Below the pieces are notes generated by a model. The model saw nothing but the letters and a program-made list of their open reading frames with translations. It did no database searches and had not been told where the DNA came from. From Natronorubrum halalkaliphilum (lineage in GTDB: Archaea; Halobacteriota; Halobacteria; Halobacteriales; Natrialbaceae), in the NCBI RefSeq assembly GCF_009834785.1, contig NZ_WUYX01000069.1, positions 62,001-126,000 of the forward strand: 64,000 nt of DNA, written 5' to 3'. How positions within the stretch are numbered: the stretch's first letter is position 1; each line of letters starts with the position of its first letter. The position numbers and the translations under genes were made by a program. Positions 51,365-60,689 of the stretch are shown in pieces.

Positions 51365-52162
51365 CTAGTTCTCGGACGACGAGTGGTCCCAGACGCCTCG
51401 CGTCGAGAAGTCCTCGGGGACGTCCCAGTCGTGAATCTCTGCGGGGCGGGGCGATTCGTACCCGCCGATGTTGCTGTGTGACCAGCCGAGCGAGGCCAGT
51501 TCCGCCTGGAGTTCGGCGAACTTGAACGGGGCGACGACGGCGTCGAGGACGGGGCCCCCGAGTTCGTCCTGCAGCGTTTCGTGGAAGCCGTATTCTGCGG
51601 TACAGCCGAGAATGATCACCTCGGCGTGATCCTCCTCGATCGCGCTCTGTGCGGCCGTCGTGAGCCGTTCTCGCGTTCGCTCGGGATCGGCCTGAAAGTC
51701 GAGTACGCCCAGATCGACGGGACGGAACGACGCCAGGCGGTCGTCGAACCCGTATCGTGCGATCGTCGAGCGCATCTGGGGGACCCACTTCCGACGGCCA
51801 ACGATCACCGAGAACGTATCCCCCATCGTCGACGCGAGATGTGTCGTCGCCTGTGCCGGCCCCATCACCGGCATCGAGTCGGAGACCTCGCGAGCCTCCT
51901 CGAGTCCGAGATCGTAGAAGCAGCCGATGACGGTGGCGTCGACACCGTCGTTTTCGGCTTCCTTGACGCGGTGAAGAACGTCCGGTAACACCAGCGATTC
52001 GTAGTAGTGAAACTCGACGTGGTGTGGGCCGCGGTCGAGGCTTACGACCTCGACCTCCGTCGTTTCACGTTTCGTTTCGTTCAACAGCGCTTCGATGTCG
52101 TCGCTGAAATCGTCGTGGCCGACCGGATCGATCCACCTGATTCGGGTTGCATTCGTGCTCAT
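51365..52162 (-). CDS. Aspartate/glutamate/hydantoin racemase family protein
   Basis: A 265-aa enzyme of the Asp/Glu/hydantoin racemase superfamily. Two cysteines in equivalent positions of the two lobes form the acid/base pair: DATVIGCFYDLGLEEAREV and VIILGCTAEYGFHETLQDEL. PVMGPAQATTHLASTMGDTF also matches hydantoin/allantoin racemases. It likely interconverts enantiomers of a hydantoin or amino acid so that both can enter the HyuAB route. Follows hyuB with a 14-bp gap. Confidence 0.85.
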   Translation of the reverse strand: MSTNATRIRWIDPVGHDDFSDDIEALLNETKRETTEVEVVSLDRGPHHVEFHYYESLVLPDVLHRVKEAENDGVDATVIGCFYDLGLEEAREVSDSMPVMGPAQATTHLASTMGDTFSVIVGRRKWVPQMRSTIARYGFDDRLASFRPVDLGVLDFQADPERTRERLTTAAQSAIEEDHAEVIILGCTAEYGFHETLQDELGGPVLDAVVAPFKFAELQAELASLGWSHSNIGGYESPRPAEIHDWDVPEDFSTRGVWDHSSSEN

Positions 52163-52176
52163 GGGTTGATAGTGGG

Positions 52177-53928
52177 TTATTCTGCCGTTAGCTCTCGCCG
52201 TCGCCGTTCGGTCGCTTCCGCATCGAGTTCCCCGCCGTCGGTGATGACGACGCCGTACACCGTTTCGGCGGTGTCGGTCGTGATGTAGTCGTCACGGTAG
52301 TCCTCGAGGACCCGTTCGGGGTCCCGCTCGAGGGGGCTCCCCCAGCCGCCGCCGGCACTCGTGACGAGGCGGGCGACGTCGCCGTCCTCGAGTTCGTAGT
52401 TGGTCAGTTTCCGGTGGCGCTCGGTCGTCCCGTCGGTTTTCACGATATCGATGTAGTTGCCGTCGCCGGGCTGGCCGTCCCCGACGCCCCACGGCGGATA
52501 CTCCGAGCGACCGAACGACGCGGTGATGAACGCGCCGCTTTCGTTGTAGACCCTGTAGTCTTGGACGAGGCCGGTGCCGCCGCGGAATTCCCCGTGGCCG
52601 GCTTCCTGTGGCGTGTCCAGTGCGAACTTGTCGAACAGCAGCGGGAACCGCGTCTCCATCACTTCGACCGGCATCTCGAGGGTGTCCCCGTCGCCGCTGC
52701 AGACGAGCACGTCGGCTCCGTCGCGGTCCCGACAGGCGCCCCACCCGCCGGGTTGTGGCTCGATAACGAGGAAGTCGTCGTCGGTTCGGTCGTCCGTGCC
52801 GCCGACGATCGTCGCACAGACGCTCGTGAAGTGTCCCGCGGACAGCTTCTCGGGGAGGTGCGGAGCGAGCGCCTTCCAGGGAAGATCCGCCGCCATCGCC
52901 GACGACTCCCAGTCGGTCCCGATCGGTGCCGGCTTCGTCGCGTTCAACACCGTCTCCTCGGGAATGACTAACTCGAGCGGCTCGAAGAAGCCGCCGTTGG
53001 TCGGGGCTTCCGGCAGCGTGATCGCCTGGAACAGCGCCCGGGCGTCGCTGACGGACGCGGCGTACGGCGAGTTGATCGGCCCCTCGGTCTCGGGATCGGT
53101 TCCCGTGTAGTCGAACCGGACCGCGTCGTCGGTGATCGTCACTTCGACGGTAACGTACACGGGCTCGTCGGTGACGCCGTCGTCGTCGAGGAAGTCTTCG
53201 GCGTGGTAGGTCCCGTTGGGAAGCGTTTCGATCTCGTCGAGTACGAGCTGTTCGCCGTAGGCGAGCCACTCGTCGACGGCGCGCTCGAGGGTTTCGGTCC
53301 CGTACCTGTCGGCAATGTCCTGGACCCGTTCGACGGCGACTTCCATCGACGCCTCCTGAGCTTGCATGTCGCCGAGGGTCATCTCCGGCATCCGCGTGTT
53401 GGCCTCGACGATGTCGCGAACCGCACGGTTGAGCTTCCCCTCTTCGTAGAGTTTGACCATCGGGTACTGGATTCCCTCCTGAAACACGCTCGTGGCGTCG
53501 GTGGTCCACGAGCCGGGATCCTTGCCGCCGACGTCGGTCCAGTGGGCCTTCGACGCGGCGAACATGACGATTTCGTCGTCGACAAACACCGGTGCGACCA
53601 TCGCGACGTCGTTGAGGTGAGTGCCGCCGTGGTAATCGTTGAGGAGGACGACGTCGCCGGGATAGAACCCGTCGAGTCCGTACTTTTCGATGGTATCCTC
53701 GACACAGAACTTTAGCGTCCCGAGAAAGCCCGGCACACCGTTGGCCTGCGCGACGACCTTCCCGTCGGTATCGATCAGTCCGCAGGCGTAGTCGAGCGTC
53801 TCGTAGATCACGCTCGATTTGGCCGTCCGCCCGAGGTTGATAAACGACTCTTCGGCCGCGCTCTGGAGCGCGTTCGTGATGACCTCCCGCGTGAACGGGT
53901 CCAGGTCGGATTCGATTTCGGTGCTCAT
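52177..53928 (-). CDS. hyuB: Hydantoinase/oxoprolinase B subunit
   Basis: A 583-aa HyuB-family subunit, pairing with HyuA in ATP-dependent hydantoinase, 5-oxoprolinase or acetone/acetophenone carboxylase-type enzymes. Characteristic blocks are DPFTREVITNALQSAAEESF, PGDVVLLNDYHGGTHLNDV, AFSASKAHWTDVGG-type AASKAHWTDVGG and GAFITASFGRSEYPPWGVGD. The ATG at 53928 overlaps the hyuA stop by 4 bp, which excludes the much longer open frame running back through hyuA. Confidence 0.92.
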   Translation of the reverse strand: MSTEIESDLDPFTREVITNALQSAAEESFINLGRTAKSSVIYETLDYACGLIDTDGKVVAQANGVPGFLGTLKFCVEDTIEKYGLDGFYPGDVVLLNDYHGGTHLNDVAMVAPVFVDDEIVMFAASKAHWTDVGGKDPGSWTTDATSVFQEGIQYPMVKLYEEGKLNRAVRDIVEANTRMPEMTLGDMQAQEASMEVAVERVQDIADRYGTETLERAVDEWLAYGEQLVLDEIETLPNGTYHAEDFLDDDGVTDEPVYVTVEVTITDDAVRFDYTGTDPETEGPINSPYAASVSDARALFQAITLPEAPTNGGFFEPLELVIPEETVLNATKPAPIGTDWESSAMAADLPWKALAPHLPEKLSAGHFTSVCATIVGGTDDRTDDDFLVIEPQPGGWGACRDRDGADVLVCSGDGDTLEMPVEVMETRFPLLFDKFALDTPQEAGHGEFRGGTGLVQDYRVYNESGAFITASFGRSEYPPWGVGDGQPGDGNYIDIVKTDGTTERHRKLTNYELEDGDVARLVTSAGGGWGSPLERDPERVLEDYRDDYITTDTAETVYGVVITDGGELDAEATERRRRELTAE

Positions 53929-55982
53929 TGCTGGCTGATTCGTAAGTTTCCGTATTCGTCGACGCGACACGTCTGATCCGGATGAACGAGCGTCGTACAC
54001 GCCGGCTCCTCGACGATGGCCGGCCCGTCGAAGCGAGCCTCGGTCGGCAGGGACGACCGCGCGTAGATCGCCGTCTCGTGGCTTCCTTCCGCGCCGAAGT
54101 CGACGAGTCGGACGTCCCGCCGAGCGTCCGACGGCCGCCCGCTGCGATCGAGGACGTCGATAGTCGGTTTCGGCACGTCCGCGGTCGCCGTGAGTCGGAG
54201 GTTCACCACTTCGACGGGATCCTCGAGTCGGAAGTTGTACGCCTGCTCGTGAAGCCGGTGGAACCGCTCGATCGTCCGCTCGATCGCGTCGGCGGTGAGC
54301 CGCGAGCCGTTGGCCCGAATCGGCGTCTGCACCGTGTGCTCCTGACCGTCGTACCGGAGATCGACGCTGCGTTCGACGTCGATGTCGTCGGCCGGGACGT
54401 CTTCCGCGGCGAACGCCTCGCGGGCGCGATCGGCCATCGTCGCGAAGGCGTCGTCGACCGTTTCGGCCGCGGCGGCTTCGAACGGTCGGACGAGCGTCCG
54501 GACGTAATCCCGACGCAGATCCGTCAACAGCATTCCCCACGCCGAGAACTGTCCCGGTGCGCGGGGAACGATCGTCTCTTTGACGCCCAGTTCGCGCCCG
54601 AGCGTGGCCGCGTGGAGCCCGCCCGCCCCGCCGCTGGCGACGAGGACGAACTCCCGCGGATCGTACCCTCGTCTGAGACTCACCTGCTTCAGGGCGTGTG
54701 CCATGTTCGAGTTGACGACCCGGAGGATGCCGTGAGCGGCCTCGCGAGGGCTCGTTCCGAAGGCGTCGGCGACGGACTCGAGGGACGCCTCGGCCCGATC
54801 GACCTCGAGTTCCATCTCGCCGCCGAGGAAGTAATCCGGGTTGAGTCGGCCGGTGACGAGGTTCGCGTCGGTGACCGTCGGCTCGGTGCCGCCGCGACCG
54901 TAGCAGGCCGGCCCCGGATCCGCACCCGCGCTCTTGGGGCCGACGTTGATCGAGTCGCCCTTGTCGACCCACGCGATCGAGCCGCCGCCGGCCCCGATTT
55001 CGACGATATCGACCACCGGTATCTGGACCGGATACCCCTCCTCGCGGGCGGAACTCTCGAGCCAATACTCGGTGTCGATATCGACCTCGCCGTCCTCGAC
55101 GAGCGACGTCTTCGCGGTCGTCCCGCCCATGTCGAAGCTGATCACGTCGGGTTCGCCGACGTGCTCGCCGACTCGGGCGGCACCGAAGACGCCGCCGACC
55201 GGGCCGCTTTCGACCATCTCGATCGGGCTCTGTCGGGCCTGTTCGAAACTGCTCGTGCCGGCGTTGCTCTGCATCACGTACCGGTTCCCGTCGACGCCGT
55301 TCTCGTCGAGATGCGCCTCGAGGGTCGTCAGGTAGTCGTCGGCGATCGGTCGGACGTAGGAGTTGAGCACCGCGGTGTTGGTGCGCTCGTACTCCCGGTA
55401 CTCCTCCGTGAGTTCGTGGGAAAGCGTGACGTAGGCGTCCGAGAATTCCTCGGCGATGAGGGCCCGCGTTCGGCGCTCGTGTTCCGGATTCGCGTAGGCG
55501 TTGAGGTACGCGACGGCGATCGTCTCGATCCCTCGGTCGCGAATCTCGGCTACGGCGTCGCGAACGTCGTCCGGTTCGAGGGACGTGACGACGCTTCCGG
55601 ACTGGTCGACCCGTTCTCGGACTTCGAAGCGGTCGCGTCGAGGGACGAACGGTTCCGGTTTCTCGTACCGGAAGTTGAACATGTCCGGTCTGTTCGCCCG
55701 GGTGATATCGAGGACGTCGCGGAATCCGTCGGTCGTGATAAGCGCACAGGGCTCGCCCTCGCGCTCCGTAATCGCGTTGATCACCACGGTCGTGCCGTGG
55801 ACGAACTGTTCGATGTCGGGCAACGACAGGTCGCTCTTCGAGAGTGCATCGATGACGCCATCGGCGTAGTTCGCCGGCGTCGTCGAGGCCTTCTCGAGCG
55901 ATAACGTTCCGTCGCGGACGGCGACGAGGTCGGTAAACGTGCCCCCGATGTCGACCGCGACGCGTGTGTTATTACCACTCAC
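53925..55982 (-). CDS. hyuA: Hydantoinase/oxoprolinase A subunit
   Basis: A 685-aa HyuA subunit with an actin-like ATPase fold: DIGGTFTDLVAVRDG (phosphate 1), EQFVHGTTVVINAITER, ISFDMGGTTAKTSLVED (phosphate 2), GAGGGSIAWVDKGDSINVGP and VLVASGGAGGLHAATLGREL. Likely couples ATP to ring opening of hydantoin or 5-oxoproline-like amides; exact substrate unresolved. The start is a GTG at 55982, 28 nt after a TTTAATA box, so probably leaderless. First gene of the hyuAB-racemase set. Confidence 0.92.
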   Translation of the reverse strand: MSGNNTRVAVDIGGTFTDLVAVRDGTLSLEKASTTPANYADGVIDALSKSDLSLPDIEQFVHGTTVVINAITEREGEPCALITTDGFRDVLDITRANRPDMFNFRYEKPEPFVPRRDRFEVRERVDQSGSVVTSLEPDDVRDAVAEIRDRGIETIAVAYLNAYANPEHERRTRALIAEEFSDAYVTLSHELTEEYREYERTNTAVLNSYVRPIADDYLTTLEAHLDENGVDGNRYVMQSNAGTSSFEQARQSPIEMVESGPVGGVFGAARVGEHVGEPDVISFDMGGTTAKTSLVEDGEVDIDTEYWLESSAREEGYPVQIPVVDIVEIGAGGGSIAWVDKGDSINVGPKSAGADPGPACYGRGGTEPTVTDANLVTGRLNPDYFLGGEMELEVDRAEASLESVADAFGTSPREAAHGILRVVNSNMAHALKQVSLRRGYDPREFVLVASGGAGGLHAATLGRELGVKETIVPRAPGQFSAWGMLLTDLRRDYVRTLVRPFEAAAAETVDDAFATMADRAREAFAAEDVPADDIDVERSVDLRYDGQEHTVQTPIRANGSRLTADAIERTIERFHRLHEQAYNFRLEDPVEVVNLRLTATADVPKPTIDVLDRSGRPSDARRDVRLVDFGAEGSHETAIYARSSLPTEARFDGPAIVEEPACTTLVHPDQTCRVDEYGNLRISQQ

Positions 55983-56005
55983 AATGAGCACACAATTCGG
56001 AGAGT

Positions 56006-56013
56006 GTATTAAA
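56006..56013 (-). promoter_or_regulatory. TATA box of the minus-strand hyuAB genes
   Basis: The minus-strand sequence GTTTAATA lies about 28 nt before the GTG at 55982, fixing that start as leaderless. It sits in an AT-rich divergent region. Confidence 0.55.
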
Positions 56014-56245
56014 CTTTCTGTCACCGAATTTTCCCAATTGTATTTATTTCGTCTATAACAGTCCAGTTTAGAACCGAATGGGGGGATGAAAGAGCACATC
56101 ACGAAACGACACATCGACGATTCGTCTACTAATATGATTACGACCCGGTCGCTTCTCTCGCTGGAATCGCTGGCGACGGCCCATTGGAACGAGAGCGCGA
56201 GACGTCCGCGGGTCGCTGTGACCGTGACTCGAGTGAGAATCTTGT

Positions 56246-56331
56246 ATACGGCCGCTGGACACCATTTCCAGGGCAGTCACGACCCGTTCTGCGGTCCCCC
56301 GGTACACAGACACAGCAGACCGTCTCAGAGA
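56246..56331. repeat. Degenerate palindromic element at the cupin stop codon
   Basis: The left end ATACGGCCGCTGGACACC resembles the ATACGGATTGCTGTAACTA ends of the 82-bp elements, and the complement of the right end (GAGACGGTCTGCTGT) matches the start of the 39908 element over 14 bases. The right end overlaps the stop codon of the cupin gene (TGA then GACGGTCTGC). No coding capacity. Confidence 0.4.
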
Positions 56332-56657
56332 TCACCGAGAACCGCGTAGACGAGTCGAACCAGTTCGTCCGTCGTATTTTCGCTGTAGTGGTCGACCCCC
56401 GCGGGGATGACCGTCACTGATTCCGGACCGACGGTGATGCGTTCCCCGTCCGCGACGAGATCGATCTCGCCCGACAGGATAACCGAGATTTCGTCCCCGG
56501 CGTGGCTCGTCGTCCCGTTTTCCGGGACGCGTTCACCGGGTTCGATGACGTAACTGCCGACCTCCGCGTTCGGATCGTCGCTTTCGAACAGTGCGAACGG
56601 CTCGTCGCGGCTTTCGTCCCAGCGCTCCTCGAGTCGGTGAACGGTAACGTCGCTCAT
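56325..56657 (-). CDS. Small cupin-domain protein
   Basis: A 110-aa single cupin barrel: VGSYVIEPGERVPENGTTSH and DEISVILSGEIDLVADGERI carry the first motif (His/Glu metal ligands), and VIPAGVDHYSENTTDELVRL the second (His). Such proteins bind metals or small ligands and may act as sensors or isomerases. Located between the two hyuAB loci. The ATG at 56657 gives the family length. Stop codon abuts a palindromic element. Confidence 0.83.
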   Translation of the reverse strand: MSDVTVHRLEERWDESRDEPFALFESDDPNAEVGSYVIEPGERVPENGTTSHAGDEISVILSGEIDLVADGERITVGPESVTVIPAGVDHYSENTTDELVRLVYAVLGDL

Positions 56658-56793
56658 GCCGAAGCCGATGGTGGCTATCAAAGTAAACTCTTCGGGCACC
56701 GCAGTTGACGATAAGTACTCAAAGAACGTGTTATGTCTCCGCTTCGTTACTACCTCTTTTCGATACGGGTAGAATGAGAAGATTTCAGCACAA

Positions 56794-56803
56794 ATTATAT
56801 TAC
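56794..56803 (+). promoter_or_regulatory. TATA-like box of the plus-strand hyuAB genes
   Basis: ATTATATTAC, about 45 nt before the GTG at 56844, the best AT-rich box ahead of the second hyuA; would give a leader of under 20 nt. Confidence 0.4.
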
Positions 56804-56843
56804 GATACCCTCCCTCGGTCAGCGTACTGAGGTGCGATAACAC

Positions 56844-58880
56844 GTGACAGAACGACTTGCAGTTGACATCGGTGGCACGTTCGTCGACGCGATCACGTTC
56901 GATCGATCGACCCGCGACGTCACCGTCGAGAAAGCATCGACGACCCCGGACGAGCCCGAATCCGGCGTCCTCTCCTCGATCGAAAAGGTCGGCGCGACCC
57001 TCGAGGACACCGAGGCGTTCGTCCACGGGACGACGCTGGGTCTCAACGCCGTCCTCGAGCGGGAGGGGGCGGCGACCGGCATCATCACGAACGAGGGGTT
57101 CGAGGACGTCTACGAGATCGGTCGGACGAACGTCGAACGGGAATCGATGTACGATATCCGGTACCAGAAACCCGAGTCGATCGTCGCCCGACGACGGCGC
57201 GTCGGCGTCCCCGGACGGTTAGACGCCAACGGCGAGGAGGTCGAGCCCCTCGACGAAGACGCCATCAGGGACGCCGCGGCGCAGCTCGTCGAAGAGCAAG
57301 ACGTCGACGGGATCGCCATCTGTTTCCTCCACTCCTACCGGAACCCCGCTCACGAACGAGCGGCGGCGCGGATCGTCCGCGAGGCCTACCCCGACGTCAG
57401 CGTCTCCATCTCGAGCGACATCACCCGCGAGTACCGCGAGTACGAGCGCACGAGCACGGCCGTGATGGACGCGTATATCAAACCGATCTTCGAGACGTAC
57501 ATCGATAATTTGGACTCGGAACTGACCGACGAGGGGTTCGACGCGCCGTTTTTCGTCACCCGGTCCGGCGGCGGCACGCTCACCGCGGACAGCGCGACCG
57601 ACGCGCCGGTCCACACCATCCTCTCGGGACCCGCCGGCGGCCTCATCGGGGCGTCGAACGTCGGCCGCGAAACCGGCCGGGACGATCTCATCACCGTTGA
57701 CATGGGCGGGACTAGCCTCGACGCTTGCGTCATCGAAGACGGCACGCCGGCCGTCAAGTACGACTCTCGGCTCGAGCACCAGCCGCTGATGATCCCTGTC
57801 TACGACATTCGAACCATCGGCGCGGGCGGCGGCTCGATCGCGTGGCTCGACGGCGAACTCCTCAAGGTCGGACCCCAGAGCGCGGGCGCGGACCCTGGAC
57901 CCGTCGCGTACGGTCACGGCGGCACCGAACCGACGGTCACCGACGCAGCCGTCGCGCTGGGCTACATCGATCCCGACGACTTCCTCGGCGGCGATATGGA
58001 ACTCGACGCCGACGGCGCGAAAGCGGCGATCGACGAGACGCTCGCCGACCCCCTCGACTCGAGCGTGACGGACGTCTCTCGAGGCGTCTTCGACGTGACG
58101 CTCGCGAACACCGTCGGCGCGATCCGCGAGATCACCATCGAGAAGGGACTCGATCCGCGGGAGTTCTCGATGATGGCCTTCGGCGGCGCGGGACCGATGT
58201 TCGTGCCGCTTTTGGCTCGCGAGATGGGCGTCGAAGAGGTCGTCGTCCCCAAGGCTCCCTCGGTCTTCTCGGCGCTCGGCATGCTCATGGCCGACGTCGT
58301 CTACGACTTCGCGCGGACGAACATCGAAGCCCTGACCGACCTCGAACTCTCGGATCTGGAGACGACGTTCGACGACCTCGACGCCGAGGCGCTCGAGACC
58401 CTCACCGACGAGGGCTTCGAGGAGGACGAGATCGATCTCGAGCACACCCTCGAGATGCGCTATCTCGGGCAGGAACACACCGTCGAAGTGGACGCCAACG
58501 GGATCCAGACGATCGACGAAGTCAGCGATCGCTTCGAGGACAAACACGAGGATCGGTACGGCCACGCGATGGACGATCCGCCGGAGGTCGTCCACCAGCG
58601 GGTCCGCGCCATCGGCCGCAACGACAAACCGCCGCTCGAGCGCGAGGATCCCGTCGACGGGACGCCCGAGCCGATCGGGAGCAGGGACGCCTACTGCTTT
58701 GCCGTCGACGAGCGAACCGCGTTCGACGTCTACGACCGCGGCGACCTGCGTTCGGGGATGTCGATCGACGGTCCGGCGGTCGTCCGGGAGCCGACCACGA
58801 CCATCGTCTTCCACTCGGATCAGACCGCGACCGTCGACGAGTACGGACAGCTCGTCATCAGCGGAGGTGACGCCCAATGA
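56844..58880 (+). CDS. hyuA: Second hydantoinase/oxoprolinase A subunit
   Basis: A 678-aa HyuA paralogue: DIGGTFVDAITFDRSTRDV, VHGTTLGLNAVLEREGAATG, TVDMGGTSLDACVIEDG, IGAGGGSIAWLDGELLKVGP, MMAFGGAGPMFVPLLAREMG. ATPase motifs intact. The GTG start at 56844 gives the typical N-terminus. It overlaps hyuB by 4 bp. Divergence from the minus-strand copy indicates a different substrate rather than a recent duplicate. Confidence 0.92.
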   Translation: MTERLAVDIGGTFVDAITFDRSTRDVTVEKASTTPDEPESGVLSSIEKVGATLEDTEAFVHGTTLGLNAVLEREGAATGIITNEGFEDVYEIGRTNVERESMYDIRYQKPESIVARRRRVGVPGRLDANGEEVEPLDEDAIRDAAAQLVEEQDVDGIAICFLHSYRNPAHERAAARIVREAYPDVSVSISSDITREYREYERTSTAVMDAYIKPIFETYIDNLDSELTDEGFDAPFFVTRSGGGTLTADSATDAPVHTILSGPAGGLIGASNVGRETGRDDLITVDMGGTSLDACVIEDGTPAVKYDSRLEHQPLMIPVYDIRTIGAGGGSIAWLDGELLKVGPQSAGADPGPVAYGHGGTEPTVTDAAVALGYIDPDDFLGGDMELDADGAKAAIDETLADPLDSSVTDVSRGVFDVTLANTVGAIREITIEKGLDPREFSMMAFGGAGPMFVPLLAREMGVEEVVVPKAPSVFSALGMLMADVVYDFARTNIEALTDLELSDLETTFDDLDAEALETLTDEGFEEDEIDLEHTLEMRYLGQEHTVEVDANGIQTIDEVSDRFEDKHEDRYGHAMDDPPEVVHQRVRAIGRNDKPPLEREDPVDGTPEPIGSRDAYCFAVDERTAFDVYDRGDLRSGMSIDGPAVVREPTTTIVFHSDQTATVDEYGQLVISGGDAQ

Positions 58881-60673
58881 GCGACGCGACCGCCGCCGAC
58901 GAGATCGACGCCGCCACGGTCGAAGTGGTGCGAAACTACCTCACGTCCGCCGCGACGGAGATGCAGCGGACGCTGATCAGAACGGCGTACAACACGATCA
59001 TCTACGAGATTCTGGACTTCGGCATCTCGCTGTACGATCGCGACCGCAACCTGATCGCGGACTCGCCCGGACTCGCCCTGTTCCTCGGCGCGAACGACTA
59101 CGCCTTAGAGAAGGTCGTCGAGCACGTCGGCGAGGAGAACATGAACCCGGGCGACGTGATCCTGATGAACTACCCCTACTGGAGTTCGACGCACACGCTC
59201 GACGTGGGCGTGTTCGCGCCGATCTTCCGCGAGGGCCCGGAGGTGCCACGAGAGGAGAACGAGCTCATCGGCTACGCGGCCACGCGCGCCCACTGGCTCG
59301 ACCTCGGCGCGAAAGACGAGGGGTACGTCCTCGACTCGACGGACGTCCACCAGGAGGGCATGATCTTCCCGGGGACGAAAGTGTACAAAGGAGGCGAGCC
59401 TGACGAAGAGATTCTGGACCTGATCCGGTTCAACTCCCGTCTTCCGGACAAGGTCCTCGGCGATCTCAACGCCCAGATCGCCGCGATTCGAACCGGTAAA
59501 CAGCGCTTACAGGAACTGCACGGAAAGTACGGCGGCGAGACCGTCGACACCTGTATCGAGCGCATCCAGGGCCACGGCGAGCGAACCGCCCGCGACGCCG
59601 TGCGAGAACTGCCCGACGGGACGTGGTCCGCGGTCGATTACGCGGACGGGACGACCGGAGATCTCATCCGGATCGAAGTCGAGGTGACCATCGACGGCGA
59701 GGAGTTCCACGTCGACTTCTCCGGGTCGTCCGACCAGGTCGACGAGCCGCTGAACATTCCGCGAGGGATGACCGAAACCGTCTGCAAGCTCTGTTTCAAA
59801 TCGATTACGACGCCCGAAGAGACCTCGAACGCCGGCCAGTACGCGCCGCTTTCGGTTCACGCGCCGGAGGGCAACCTCTTCAACGCGAGCTATCCCGCGC
59901 CGACGTTTACCATCTGGACCGGTATCGTCAGCGTCGACGTCGTCTTCAAGGCGCTGGCGAAGGCGATGCCCGACCGGATCCCCGCCAGCTCCGGCGGCGA
60001 CCTGAACGACGTCATGCTGTTCGGCGAGGATCCCGAAACGGGACGCCAGTTCGTCGAGGCCAACAACGACGCCGTCGGCTGGGGTGCAACGGACGAACAC
60101 GACGGGGCGAACTCGGTGATGCACATCACCGAGACGATGGTTCAGAACATCCCCGTCGAAGTGTTCGAGAACAAGGCCCCGATCTCGTTCGACGAACTCT
60201 CCTTGCGCCAGGACTCCGGCGGCGCCGGCGAACAGCGGGGCGGACTGGGACTCCGACGCGACTACCGCGTCGAGCATCCGGTCGGCGCGCTCTCGATCAT
60301 CCAGAAGACGCGCAAGCCCGGCTGGGGGATCGACGGCGGCGAACCCGGGGCAAAAAACGGCATCGTCCTCGATCTCGACGACGACGCCGACGACCGCGTC
60401 CAGGTCCTCGTCGACAACACCGACATCTACGACGACGACGAGCTCTGGGTCGGGATGTTCCGCGGAACGTTCCACGAGGGCGAGGTCATCTCCAACCGCA
60501 CCGGCGGGGGCGGCGGCTACGGCGATCCCCACGACCGGGATCCCGAAGCCGTCCTCGAGGACGTGATCGACGGCTACGTCTCCCGCGAGTCGGCCCGGGA
60601 GGACTACGGCGTCGCGATCACCGAAGACGACGAGATCGATCGCGAAGAAACCGAACGGCTCAGGTCGGAGTGA
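58877..60673 (+). CDS. hyuB: Second hydantoinase/oxoprolinase B subunit
   Basis: A 598-aa HyuB paralogue: AATVEVVRNYLTSAATEMQR, NPGDVILMNYPYWSSTHTLD, ATRAHWLDLGAKDEGY, SGGAGEQRGGLGLRRDYRVE. Starts at the ATG overlapping the hyuA stop by 4 bp and is followed after 16 bp by the M24 peptidase gene, so all three are likely one transcript. Confidence 0.92.
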   Translation: MSDATAADEIDAATVEVVRNYLTSAATEMQRTLIRTAYNTIIYEILDFGISLYDRDRNLIADSPGLALFLGANDYALEKVVEHVGEENMNPGDVILMNYPYWSSTHTLDVGVFAPIFREGPEVPREENELIGYAATRAHWLDLGAKDEGYVLDSTDVHQEGMIFPGTKVYKGGEPDEEILDLIRFNSRLPDKVLGDLNAQIAAIRTGKQRLQELHGKYGGETVDTCIERIQGHGERTARDAVRELPDGTWSAVDYADGTTGDLIRIEVEVTIDGEEFHVDFSGSSDQVDEPLNIPRGMTETVCKLCFKSITTPEETSNAGQYAPLSVHAPEGNLFNASYPAPTFTIWTGIVSVDVVFKALAKAMPDRIPASSGGDLNDVMLFGEDPETGRQFVEANNDAVGWGATDEHDGANSVMHITETMVQNIPVEVFENKAPISFDELSLRQDSGGAGEQRGGLGLRRDYRVEHPVGALSIIQKTRKPGWGIDGGEPGAKNGIVLDLDDDADDRVQVLVDNTDIYDDDELWVGMFRGTFHEGEVISNRTGGGGGYGDPHDRDPEAVLEDVIDGYVSRESAREDYGVAITEDDEIDREETERLRSE

Positions 60674-60689
60674 TCGAAACCACCGACAC

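Noticed and set aside
52177-55065. Minus-strand 962-codon ORF including hyuB
   Set aside because: The upstream 379 codons are an out-of-frame reading of hyuA; the real hyuB start overlaps the hyuA stop by 4 bp.
57219-58877. Minus-strand 552-codon ORF opposite hyuA
   Set aside because: Antisense shadow of a well-defined HyuA with intact ATPase motifs.
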